From: Mycobacterium yunnanensis
GTDB lineage: Bacteria; Actinomycetota; Actinomycetes; Mycobacteriales; Mycobacteriaceae
Assembly (NCBI RefSeq): GCF_025823185.1
Contig: NZ_JACKVK010000009.1
Location: 186,001 to 250,000 of the forward strand
Direction of reading: 5' to 3'
DNA length: 64,000 nt
The position numbers were made by a program, and so were the translations under genes. The notes beneath the pieces were generated by a model. That model worked only from the letters and a program-made list of their open reading frames with translations, made no database searches and had not been told where the DNA came from. Of the stretch, positions 7,921-15,442 are shown piece after piece. How positions within the stretch are numbered: the first letter of the stretch is position 1; every line of letters starts with the position of its first letter.

Positions 7921-8577
7921 TCAGATCAACCCTCGCTTGCTCGCGGCGTAGACCGCCTCGGCCCGCCTGCTGACCTCCAGCTTGCGCATGATGTTGCTGA
8001 CGTGGAACTTCGCGGTGGTCGCCGAGATGTAGAGCTGTTCGCCGATCTGGATGTTCGACGACCCGGTGGCCAACAGCCGCAACACTTCGAGCTCGCGGTC
8101 GGTCAGCTGCTCGTGGGTGTCGGCTCGCCCGGACATCGAGCGCACCACGGCGGCAGCGCTTCGCGAGTCGAATGCACTGTCCCCGGCCGAGATGGCGCGG
8201 ATCGCACGCACCAACTCGGTCGTGTCGACGTCCTTGACGACGTACCCCCGTGCGCCGGCGTGGACCGCGCGCACCACCAGATCCTCGTCGAGGAAGGTGG
8301 TCAGCACCAGCAACCCGATCCCAGGGTGCGCGGCGGACAGCCTGGCGCACAACGACAATCCCTCGTATTCCGAGCCTGCCGACAGCTTGAGATCGAGAAG
8401 CACCACGTCGGGGCTCGTCGTTCCCACGACGGCGATCGCCTCGGCCTCGGAGGACGCCTCCCCCACCACGATCAGACCCGGTTGACGCTCCAACACCGAG
8501 CGCAGTCCCTCCCGGAGGATCGCATGGTCGTCGACCAGCACGAGCCTGATCGTGGCGGTGGTGACGTCAGTCGTCAT
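7921..8577 (-). CDS. LuxR-type response regulator of the methanol/alcohol cluster (MnoR-like)
   Basis: A 218-residue NarL/LuxR-type regulator. The receiver has the acidic pair 'VLVDDH', the phospho-acceptor Asp62 in 'DVVLLDLKL', then 'VLTTFLDEDL' and the Lys in 'GYVVKDV'. The C-terminal DNA-binding helix-turn-helix is 'LTDRELEVLRLLATGSSNIQIGEQLYISATTAKFHVSNIMRKLEV'. ATG at 8577 overlaps the kinase stop by about 10 bp. In M. smegmatis the equivalent pair (MnoS/MnoR) activates methanol dehydrogenase; here the pair is the last part of the mdo operon. The inverted repeats upstream of mdo and mftA are candidate targets. Confidence 0.9.
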   Translation of the reverse strand: MTTDVTTATIRLVLVDDHAILREGLRSVLERQPGLIVVGEASSEAEAIAVVGTTSPDVVLLDLKLSAGSEYEGLSLCARLSAAHPGIGLLVLTTFLDEDLVVRAVHAGARGYVVKDVDTTELVRAIRAISAGDSAFDSRSAAAVVRSMSGRADTHEQLTDRELEVLRLLATGSSNIQIGEQLYISATTAKFHVSNIMRKLEVSRRAEAVYAASKRGLI

Positions 8578-9976
8578 GTTCGGCCGTCCTCTCGATGGGT
8601 GAGGGCACGCTGGTCGACGGCACGCTGGTCGACGGCACGGTGGGTGAGGGCACCGTGGCCACGACCCGGACGCCCCCGATGCGTGACCGCAGCACCTCCA
8701 GGGTGCCGCCGTGCTCACGGGCGCGCGCCAGCATGTTGGCCAATCCGCGGTGATGGCCGTCGACGTCTCCGGCATCGCTCAGACGCAACATCATTCGCAG
8801 CTTCTCGGGTTCGCCGGTGCCGTCGTCGGCGATGGACAGCGTCACCGTCGCCGATGAGTAGGTCAGCCGGACGATGGCCCGGCTGGCATGTCCGTGCATT
8901 GCGGTGTTGAAGAGGGCCTCACCGGCAATCCGTAGCAGTGCGTGCTCCACGTCGCTCGGCATCTCCGTCGGCACGCCGACGACCCTGAGCGTCACCCGAA
9001 GGTCTTCTGGCATGTGCACGGTGGCCAGCTGATCGAGCATCTCGGGCAGGCTGGAACGGCGGGAATCGCCCGGATGGTTCAGCGCATAGATCGCCGACCG
9101 GAGTTGCTCGACGGCGGAGCGACTCAGGTCCTTGGCCAGATCGAGCCGTTCGATCAGATCGCCCGAGGCCCCTGCGGTCTCCAGCTCACCCCGGCACACC
9201 TCGATCTGCATCCCAGCCGAGAGCACCGTCTGAGCCACGCTGTCGTGCAATTCCCGTGCGATGCGGTGGCGTTCGGAATCGAGCACCTGGTGGCGCTGGG
9301 CCGCACCCAGTTCTCGCTGCGTGGCCAGCAGTTCGGCGTTGCGCGCCTCGGATTCGGCGAGCAACGCCTGCGACTTGCTGAACAGGGCACAGTTCTGCAG
9401 CGCGACGGCGGTCTGGCTGGACAGGATTCGCATCACCACCTCGTCGGAACCGTCGAGCACGCGACTGTGCGGCGTCCACGCGGAGAATGCGCCGATAACG
9501 TTGCCGTCGAGCTCGATTGGGACGTGGGCGTGTCGACGCTCGATCACCGGAAGCCGAAACTGCGCCAGCTGTCCGCGCAGGATGTCGTTGAGCCGGTTGA
9601 GCACGGCGTCGGGTAGGTGCGGTCCGGGGTCCATCGCGCCGGAGACGCCTTCGAACGCGTACGCCACTCCGGCCGAATCCAAGATCAGGTGGCGCGGACT
9701 GGCCTCCGGTAGTGCGCCGTCGGCCAAAGCCATCAAGATCCACTCGGCGTCGAGATGGACGCGGGCCGCCTCGGCGACGGCCCGCACCAGGTTCTCCGGG
9801 CCCTCCGTGGTCTGCACCAGGGCGCGGGAGATGATGTCGAAGGCCGCCACGACCCGGTCCAGCCGCTGAGCGGCCATGCGCAGTTCCGGATAGAAGGTGC
9901 CCTTGCCGGACCGTACCCCGGTCAACCGCTCCAGGTCGGGCCGACGGTCGGGCGCGCGCGAGAGTTCCGACGTCAC
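8567..9976 (-). CDS. Cytosolic GAF-domain sensor histidine kinase (MnoS-like)
   Basis: A 469-residue kinase without membrane segments, so it senses an internal signal. Residues about 35-200 form a GAF-type sensor domain. The HisKA_3 dimerisation helix carries phospho-acceptor His244 in 'RHRIARELHDSVAQTVLSAGMQ', and the ATPase has 'RIAGEALFNTAMHGHASRAIVRL' (N box) and 'ADDGTG' (G1). The C-terminal tail has a Val-Pro-Ser-Thr repeat encoded by a DNA tandem repeat. The GTG start overlaps the ADH stop by 4 bp. It pairs with the adjacent response regulator; the ligand is unknown, but methanol, formaldehyde or the cofactor redox state are reasonable guesses. Confidence 0.9.
   Translation of the reverse strand: MTSELSRAPDRRPDLERLTGVRSGKGTFYPELRMAAQRLDRVVAAFDIISRALVQTTEGPENLVRAVAEAARVHLDAEWILMALADGALPEASPRHLILDSAGVAYAFEGVSGAMDPGPHLPDAVLNRLNDILRGQLAQFRLPVIERRHAHVPIELDGNVIGAFSAWTPHSRVLDGSDEVVMRILSSQTAVALQNCALFSKSQALLAESEARNAELLATQRELGAAQRHQVLDSERHRIARELHDSVAQTVLSAGMQIEVCRGELETAGASGDLIERLDLAKDLSRSAVEQLRSAIYALNHPGDSRRSSLPEMLDQLATVHMPEDLRVTLRVVGVPTEMPSDVEHALLRIAGEALFNTAMHGHASRAIVRLTYSSATVTLSIADDGTGEPEKLRMMLRLSDAGDVDGHHRGLANMLARAREHGGTLEVLRSRIGGVRVVATVPSPTVPSTSVPSTSVPSPIERTAEHDD
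8604..8633. repeat. 15-bp tandem repeat in the 3' end of the sensor kinase gene
   Basis: GGCACGCTGGTCGAC occurs twice in tandem (8604-8618, 8619-8633), followed by a partial third unit. It is in frame and encodes a Ser-Thr-Val-Pro-type tail, so copy-number change would only lengthen or shorten the tail by 5 residues per unit. Confidence 0.85.
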
Positions 9977-11205
9977 ATCGCAGCCCGGAACAGCGCCTGG
10001 ATCTGATCCGCGTCGGCCTGCCGCGGGTTGGTGGTCATGCAGGCGTCCTGAAGGGCGGCCGCCGCCAGCCGTGGCAGGTCGGCGTCGGTCACCCCGAGCT
10101 GAGCCAGACCCCGCGGCACACCGACGCGCACCGCGAGGCATTCGATGCGATCGGCCAGGGCGAGAGCGGCTTCCGCCGCCGGCGCACGCGGATCCACGAT
10201 CCCGAGGTAGGTGGCGATGGCGCGGAAGGGCTGTGGATCGTCCTCGGCGTTGAACCGGATGACGTGGGGTAGCAGCACCCCGTTGATGACGCCATGAGGC
10301 AGGTCGAGCAGTCCGCCAACCTGATGACTCATCGCATGTGCGGCGCCGAGGATGGCGTTGGTGAACGCCAGCCCCGCCTCCAACGCGGCCTGGGCCATCA
10401 AGACTCGGGCCGACATGTCCTCGGGCCGGTCGATGGTGGCCACCAGGTTGTCGGTCACCATCTGAACCGCCCGTAGCGCGTGGTGGTCGGTGAGCTGATT
10501 GTGACCGAGCGACACGAATGCCTCGATGCCGTGCGTCAACGCGTCCAAACCGGTTGCCGCGTTGAGCCATTCGGGCATGGTCGTGAGCAAGCGGGGATCG
10601 ATGACGGTGATGTCGGGGACCAGCGAGCGGCCGAGGATGGTGATCTTGGTGTTGCGGGTCGTGTCGGTCACGATGCAGAACTGGGAGACGTCGGCGCCCG
10701 TACCCGACGTCGACGGCACCACCACCAGCGGCGGGATGGGCATGACGGCCCGGTCCACGCCCTCGTAGTCGAGGATGTCTCCGCCGTTGGCGGCCAGGAT
10801 TGCGACACCCTTGGCGGCGTCGATCACCGATCCTCCGCCGACGGCGACCAGGACGTCGCATCCGTTGGACCGGTACACCTCGTGGCCGGCGGCGACCTCG
10901 TGATCCTTCGGATTCGGGGTGAGGTCACTCCACACCCGTGCCTCCACGCCCTGCTCCCTGAGGTGCGCCGTCATCTCGTCGACCCAGCCCGCTTCGATGA
11001 GCCCGGCGTCGGTGACCAGCATCGGACGCAACGCACCCAGCCGCAGTGCCGCGTGCGCGGCCTCGACCATCGAGTCGACTCCGAAGACGATCTCGGGTGC
11101 GTGGAACTTCAGCACCCGGCCCGAGGCGAGGTCACCGGAGTCGTGCCGGTGCTCGGGGTGTCGCAGTGGCGTCGCCGGGGGACGTACCCGCTCCAGATTC
11201 GCCAC
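9973..11205 (-). CDS. Iron-containing (group III) alcohol dehydrogenase
   Basis: A 410-residue enzyme of the iron-type ADH family (DhaT/EutG-like). The NAD-binding 'GGGSVIDAAKGVAIL' and 'VVPSTSGTGADVSQFCIVTDT' match the family. Metal-site regions are 'AATGLDALTHGIEAFVS' and 'ILGAAHAMSHQVGGLLDLPHGVINGVLLPHV'. It probably oxidises a primary alcohol or reduces an aldehyde in the same pathway as Mdo. I chose GTG 11205 because it has a ribosome binding site (GAGGCGGA) and follows an inverted repeat. An upstream ATG at 11319 overlaps the stop of the VWA gene and is also possible, giving 448 residues. Its own stop overlaps the kinase GTG by 4 bp. Confidence 0.87.
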   Translation of the reverse strand: MANLERVRPPATPLRHPEHRHDSGDLASGRVLKFHAPEIVFGVDSMVEAAHAALRLGALRPMLVTDAGLIEAGWVDEMTAHLREQGVEARVWSDLTPNPKDHEVAAGHEVYRSNGCDVLVAVGGGSVIDAAKGVAILAANGGDILDYEGVDRAVMPIPPLVVVPSTSGTGADVSQFCIVTDTTRNTKITILGRSLVPDITVIDPRLLTTMPEWLNAATGLDALTHGIEAFVSLGHNQLTDHHALRAVQMVTDNLVATIDRPEDMSARVLMAQAALEAGLAFTNAILGAAHAMSHQVGGLLDLPHGVINGVLLPHVIRFNAEDDPQPFRAIATYLGIVDPRAPAAEAALALADRIECLAVRVGVPRGLAQLGVTDADLPRLAAAALQDACMTTNPRQADADQIQALFRAAM

Positions 11206-11221
11206 GATTCCGCCTCGCACG

Positions 11222-11245
11222 ACACTCGGCCGAGACACCGAGTGT
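11222..11245. promoter_or_regulatory. Perfect 8-bp inverted repeat before the iron-type ADH start
   Basis: Arms ACACTCGG (11222-11229) and CCGAGTGT (11238-11245) pair perfectly around an 8-bp spacer, 17 bp upstream of GTG 11205. It could be an operator for internal transcription or an RNA hairpin between VWA and ADH. If the ATG at 11319 were used it would be inside coding sequence. Confidence 0.45.
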
Positions 11246-11315
11246 GACTCAGGCAACAACGTCGAATCCACCCTACGACCTGCCCGCGCCTCGTCCAACC
11301 GCGGCCGACCGGTGC

Positions 11316-12839
11316 TCATCGGCGCACCGCTGCCGCCGCGAACTCCAACGCCGTGCGTTCGAGCCCACCGACGTCCCTGACCACCCTGACCCGGTTGCAG
11401 TGCTCGGCGTAGAGGGGAAGGTCGCAGCTGCCGAGACCCCAGGAGTACCGCGGTTCCGGTGTCAGCCAGACCGTCTCGCGAGCCCGGCGGGCAATCTCTT
11501 CGAACGCGTGCACGTTGGGGTCGGCGGCATTGTTCCTGCCGTCGCCAAGCACCAGTACGGTCGTGCGCCGCGTCACCGCCGAGGCGTGCTCGGCGATGAA
11601 GTCGCCGAAGACGCGTCCGTAGTCGGAGTTCGCGTCGACGTCGAGGACGTCTCCGCCGAAGATCATGCCCAACGCCCGGTCGCCAGGATGCTGGCGGAAC
11701 AGTTCGGTGGTCTCGGCGACCCGCGCGACGAACGCGAACGACCGCACCTGGGTGAACGCGTCCTGCAGACCGTGCGCGAGGTTCAGGGTGAACCGCGACG
11801 TGGCCCGGACCGACAGGCTGACGTCGGCCAGGACGACCAATCGAGGGCGGTCTTCGGCCCGTCGCACGGTGACGGGGACGAACGGGATGCCGTCGAAGCG
11901 CATGTTGCGCCGCATGGTCCTCCCGGAGTCGACCCGGCCGCCCGCAGCGTCGCGGCGCCGCGGCGTCAGCGCACCGTGCAGGCTTCGGGCCAACCGCCGT
12001 AGCGACTCCTCGAGTTCGGCACGCTCGACCTCGCCGATGCGCTCGACGCTCGCCTCCCGCATCGCCCGCGCTTCGACGATCACGTTCTCCAGTGCCAGCA
12101 GCGCCTCGAGGTGGCGTTTGAGCGCCTCGGGGAGGTTCTCCAACACCCCGGTCAACCGCCGCCGCAGGGCCGCGGCATCCCCCTCGTCACCGCCCTCGTC
12201 CTCGTCGAGTTGATTCAGCCAGCCGAGCAGGGCGTCCTGTTCGGCGATGGTCAGGGAGGCGTCGACGCTGGTGGCTGCGCCCGAGGCCAGCGTTCCCGGC
12301 GGTCCCGCGCCGTGCAGTCGGGCGGCGGACAACTCCACGCGGTAGGCATTCGCGTCTTCGCCGACCTTCTCCTTGGAGAACACGATCTGGTCGGTCAGCG
12401 CGGCCAGGTCGATCTTGTTGGCCTCCTGGTGCAGGTTGTATCGCTGGGCAAGGTCTTCCTGTTTGAAGTAGTCCCGGATGCTGGCTGGTTTGCCGTGCTC
12501 GTGCCCTTCCTCGGGTGTGTCGCTTGGCTCGTCGGACAGCGTGAAGGACTCGAGTTCACCGGAGTCGACGAGCTCGTCGTGGCCGTGTCCGTGTCCGCCG
12601 GCCCCCTCGTCGTCACCCACGCGGATCAACGAGAAGAACGCGTCGAAGATCTCGGTGAACACCGGCTCGTCACGCTGGTCCTTCACCAGCGCCGCCTGCA
12701 ACGCGATGCGGAGGAGGGTCCGGGAGGTCAGCACGCCCGGTTGGCCGGCGCACCGCATCGCGTCGAGCGCCTCGGGGATCGAGACGCGAAGACCCGCCAG
12801 CCGCAGGAGTCGCACGAAACGGTGCAGGGTCGCTTCCAC
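11316..12839 (-). CDS. VWA-domain (CoxE-like) protein paired with MoxR ATPase
   Basis: A 507-residue cytosolic protein. The C-terminal von Willebrand A domain carries the MIDAS motif DxSxS in 'PRLVVLADVSLSVRATSRF', with 'FGGDVLDVDANSDYGRVFGDF' and 'VLVLGDGRNNAADPNVHAF' completing the site. The middle is highly charged and helical, with a His/Gly-rich stretch 'GAGGHGHGHDELVDSGE'. MoxR-VWA pairs act as chaperones that insert or replace cofactors or metals in partner enzymes. Lying between mdo and an ADH gene, it probably matures one of these dehydrogenases; this is inference. It starts 8 bp after the MoxR stop. Confidence 0.85.
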   Translation of the reverse strand: MEATLHRFVRLLRLAGLRVSIPEALDAMRCAGQPGVLTSRTLLRIALQAALVKDQRDEPVFTEIFDAFFSLIRVGDDEGAGGHGHGHDELVDSGELESFTLSDEPSDTPEEGHEHGKPASIRDYFKQEDLAQRYNLHQEANKIDLAALTDQIVFSKEKVGEDANAYRVELSAARLHGAGPPGTLASGAATSVDASLTIAEQDALLGWLNQLDEDEGGDEGDAAALRRRLTGVLENLPEALKRHLEALLALENVIVEARAMREASVERIGEVERAELEESLRRLARSLHGALTPRRRDAAGGRVDSGRTMRRNMRFDGIPFVPVTVRRAEDRPRLVVLADVSLSVRATSRFTLNLAHGLQDAFTQVRSFAFVARVAETTELFRQHPGDRALGMIFGGDVLDVDANSDYGRVFGDFIAEHASAVTRRTTVLVLGDGRNNAADPNVHAFEEIARRARETVWLTPEPRYSWGLGSCDLPLYAEHCNRVRVVRDVGGLERTALEFAAAAVRR

Positions 12840-12847
12840 GCCTTCTC

Positions 12848-13987
12848 CTAGAAGGGCCGACGACGGCCGAGTGCGGCGTTCTTCTTCGGCGTGCCGTAGT
12901 ACCCGTCGCCGAACCGGCCGGGCCGGTCCTTGGCCTGCCGGATGGCCGGGCCGTCCGGTTCGGCGTCCGGGGACGCGTGGTCGTGACCGCCCGGCCCGTG
13001 GTCGTGCGCGTGGTCGTGTCCGTGCCCGTGCCCGTGCCCGTGGTCGTGCCCGTTGCGGAGCGAGGTGGGTACCGTCGCATTGGGATCGACGAGCCTGGGC
13101 AGTGCGTCGAGCGCCTTGCGAACGTCCTTGTCGTACTTGACCACTACCGACACCGTGTCCGACAACACCTTCGCCGAGAGCTCGCCGACGCCGAGCACCG
13201 CCAGGGTACGAGCCCAGTCGATGGTCTCGGAGATGCTCGGCGACTTTCGCAGGTCGAGATCACGCAGACCGCGGACCACGTCGACGAGTTGCGCCGCCAG
13301 CGACTCGGCCAGTCCGGTGTCCTTGGCGCGAATGATCTCCAATTCGCGCTCGGCCGAGGGGTAGTCGAGGAAGGAGTGCAGGCAGCGACGCTTGAGGGCG
13401 GCCGCCAGATCACGGGTGTTGTTCGAGGTCAGAATCACGTACGGCGCATGCTTGGCGGTGAAGGTACCGATCTCGGGTACCGACACCTGGTACTCCCCAA
13501 GCAGTTCCAGCAAGACGGCTTCGAGCGACTCGTCTGCACGGTCGATCTCGTCGATGAGCAGCACCACCGGATCCTCCGACCGCACCGCTTCGAGCAGCGG
13601 GCGAGGGGCCAGGAACCGATCGGAGAAGAACACGCTCTCCTGCTTCCCGATCCGGTCGACGGCCTCGTCGAGGTCGGCGGCGTCGGCCACGAGCTGGCCG
13701 ATCTTCTCCCGCAGAATCTGGGTGTACAGCAGTTGCTTGCCGTAGTCCCACTCGTAGAGCGCCTTCGTCTCGTCCTGCCCCTCGTAGCACTGCAGCCGCA
13801 GCAGCCGGCGGCCGGTCGCGGCCGCCAGCGCCTTGGCCAATTCGGTCTTGCCGACACCGGCGGGCCCCTCGATCAACAGCGGCTTCTGCAGCATGGTCTG
13901 CAGGAAGACCGTCGTGGCCAAGGGCTCGTCGGCGATGTAGCCCTCGCGGCCGAGCGCCTCGCGAACCTGCTCTACGGAATCCAGCAT
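12848..13987 (-). CDS. MoxR-family AAA+ ATPase with His-rich tail
   Basis: A 379-residue AAA+ protein. Walker A is 'LIEGPAGVGKTELAKALA', Walker B 'VVLLIDEIDRADESLEAVLLELL', sensor 1 'PYVILTSNNTRDLAAALKRRC' with the arginine finger nearby. A C-terminal run of alternating His/Gly/Asp (about residues 315-345) could bind Ni, Zn or Fe. With the adjacent VWA protein it forms a MoxR-VWA chaperone pair. Its ATG shares one base with the mdo stop (TGATG), so it is strongly coupled to methanol dehydrogenase synthesis. Confidence 0.9.
   Translation of the reverse strand: MLDSVEQVREALGREGYIADEPLATTVFLQTMLQKPLLIEGPAGVGKTELAKALAAATGRRLLRLQCYEGQDETKALYEWDYGKQLLYTQILREKIGQLVADAADLDEAVDRIGKQESVFFSDRFLAPRPLLEAVRSEDPVVLLIDEIDRADESLEAVLLELLGEYQVSVPEIGTFTAKHAPYVILTSNNTRDLAAALKRRCLHSFLDYPSAERELEIIRAKDTGLAESLAAQLVDVVRGLRDLDLRKSPSISETIDWARTLAVLGVGELSAKVLSDTVSVVVKYDKDVRKALDALPRLVDPNATVPTSLRNGHDHGHGHGHGHDHAHDHGPGGHDHASPDAEPDGPAIRQAKDRPGRFGDGYYGTPKKNAALGRRRPF
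13005..13055. repeat. Short degenerate GTG/CCGTG repeats encoding the His-rich tail
   Basis: A run of 6-bp units (GTGCCC, GTGGTC, GTGTCC on the plus strand) reads on the minus strand as alternating His-Gly, His-Asp and His-Ala codons of the MoxR C-terminus. It is coding, not a CRISPR or satellite. Confidence 0.75.
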
Positions 13988-15279
13988 CAGGACAGAAGAT
14001 CGTCGAGGTCACCGTTCATGCAGTGTTCGACCACGGGGCGGACGAGGTCGAACGTGCACTCCTTGGCGTTGCCCGGCGTGCAGGCGTCACCGAGTACGTG
14101 GTTGGTGATGCGGTCGACGTCGGCCTTGTCGCCCTTGATCACCGGCGCGTTTTCGTAGTAGGCGGTCGGTCCCAGGCCCAAGCGGTTCTTGGAGTAACTG
14201 TCCTGCTTCACGTCGGTGAACTTCTCGATGATGTTGACGTCCCGCAACAGCCGGATCGCAGCGGCCAGGGCGGCGTCGGCGGCTTGGACGTCGGTCATGC
14301 CGTAGGTGTCGACGCCCATGGCCTGCGCGATGTCGGCGAAACGCTTGTAGGCAACCGGCATGTTGAACGCCCACACCCGAGGCAGGGCGATCGCGTTGTT
14401 CAGACCGTGATGGGTGTCGTAGAAGGCGCTGACCGCGTGCGATATCGAGTGGATGATCCCCAGACCACCGGAGTTGAATGCTTGTGCCGCAATGTATTGC
14501 GCGTACATCATGCCCTGGCGGCCAGCCAGGTCCTCGCCATTCCAGGTGGCCTCGCGCAGGTTCTCGGCAGTGAGCTTGATGGCCCGGATCGCGTTTCCGA
14601 GTGAGGGTTCGAAGTTGAGCCGGGACACGTAGGGCTCCGACGCGTGCGCCAGCACGTCGAACCCGCACTGGGCGGTGTAGTCGACGGGGCAGCTGTAGTA
14701 GAGCACCGGATCGTCGACGGCCAGCGTCGCCACGGACGCGTCGTCGAAGGCCACGTACTTGTGCGGGTTGTCGGGGTCGGTCGTGGTGTCGGTGATGACG
14801 TAGGCCCAGGACGTCTCCGACCCGGTGCCCGCGGTGGTCGAAATCGCAATGTGCGGAGGGTTCTTCGGATTCTCGGACATGTTGAAACCCTCGAAGTCGT
14901 TGACGTTGCGACCGTCGTGCGCGACCGAGATGCGGGCACCCTTGCAGGCGTCGTGTGTGGAGCCGCCGCCGATGGAGATGAAGCTGTCACACTCGTTTTC
15001 CTGATACAGCTTCACCGAGTCCATGACGTTGTAGTCCTTGGGATTCGACTCGACCTGGTCGTACACGACCACCTCGAGGCCGTGCCACTTCAAGGACTCC
15101 GCCATGTTGTGCACGATGTCGGTGCCGCGCAGGCCCGAACTCATCAGCAGCGTCCGCTTGAACCCCATCTTGAGGGCTTCCGGGCCGACCATCTCGTGGG
15201 CGCCGGGGCCCATCATGGCGCGGGGAAAGGGGTGAAACTCCTTGATGGGGAAGGGCTTGAGTAGGTCTTCGACCTTCAT
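13987..15279 (-). CDS. mdo: NDMA-dependent nicotinoprotein methanol dehydrogenase
   Basis: A 430-residue group III (iron-type fold) dehydrogenase beginning 'MKVEDLLKPFPIKEFHPFPR', the form typical of actinomycete Mdo/Mno enzymes. These hold NAD(H) tightly and pass electrons to mycofactocin, or to NDMA in vitro. Motifs are 'SFISIGGGSTHDACKGARI', 'ISTTAGTGSETSWAYVITD', 'CGFDVLAHASEPYVS' and the metal region 'GIIHSISHAVSAFYDTHHGLNNAIALP'. The ATG has a good ribosome binding site (GAGAGGATC). It is the first gene of the minus-strand operon mdo-moxR-VWA-ADH-kinase-regulator. It oxidises methanol and probably other short alcohols. Confidence 0.93.
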   Translation of the reverse strand: MKVEDLLKPFPIKEFHPFPRAMMGPGAHEMVGPEALKMGFKRTLLMSSGLRGTDIVHNMAESLKWHGLEVVVYDQVESNPKDYNVMDSVKLYQENECDSFISIGGGSTHDACKGARISVAHDGRNVNDFEGFNMSENPKNPPHIAISTTAGTGSETSWAYVITDTTTDPDNPHKYVAFDDASVATLAVDDPVLYYSCPVDYTAQCGFDVLAHASEPYVSRLNFEPSLGNAIRAIKLTAENLREATWNGEDLAGRQGMMYAQYIAAQAFNSGGLGIIHSISHAVSAFYDTHHGLNNAIALPRVWAFNMPVAYKRFADIAQAMGVDTYGMTDVQAADAALAAAIRLLRDVNIIEKFTDVKQDSYSKNRLGLGPTAYYENAPVIKGDKADVDRITNHVLGDACTPGNAKECTFDLVRPVVEHCMNGDLDDLLS

Positions 15280-15397
15280 GACTGATCCTCTCGTCCGTGA
15301 CGCGCTGCGCGTGACCATCAAGGTAGGCAGGCGGTCCGAAGCCGGGGAACGCGTTGGCGCGAAGTCCGAATGCTCGGGCAGCACGAGTCGGGACGAC

Positions 15398-15418
15398 CGG
15401 GCAGTACCCGCCTGCCCG
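15398..15418. promoter_or_regulatory. Inverted repeat upstream of mdo, related to the mftA/mftM repeat
   Basis: Arms CGGGCAG (15398-15404) and CTGCCCG (15412-15418) are perfect, with spacer TACCCGC. It lies about 120 bp upstream of the mdo ATG, in the region between mdo and the end of egtE. The arms share the core GGGCAG/CTGCCC with the repeat at 6963-6982, but the spacer is 3 bp longer if the 7-bp arms are aligned. Confidence 0.5.
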
Positions 15419-15442
15419 ATCGGGTAGGACCTTCAGTCGGCC

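Noticed and set aside
13005..13055. CRISPR-like short repeats
   Set aside because: The units are 6 bp, in frame with the MoxR gene and encode a His-rich tail; there are no spacers of constant length.
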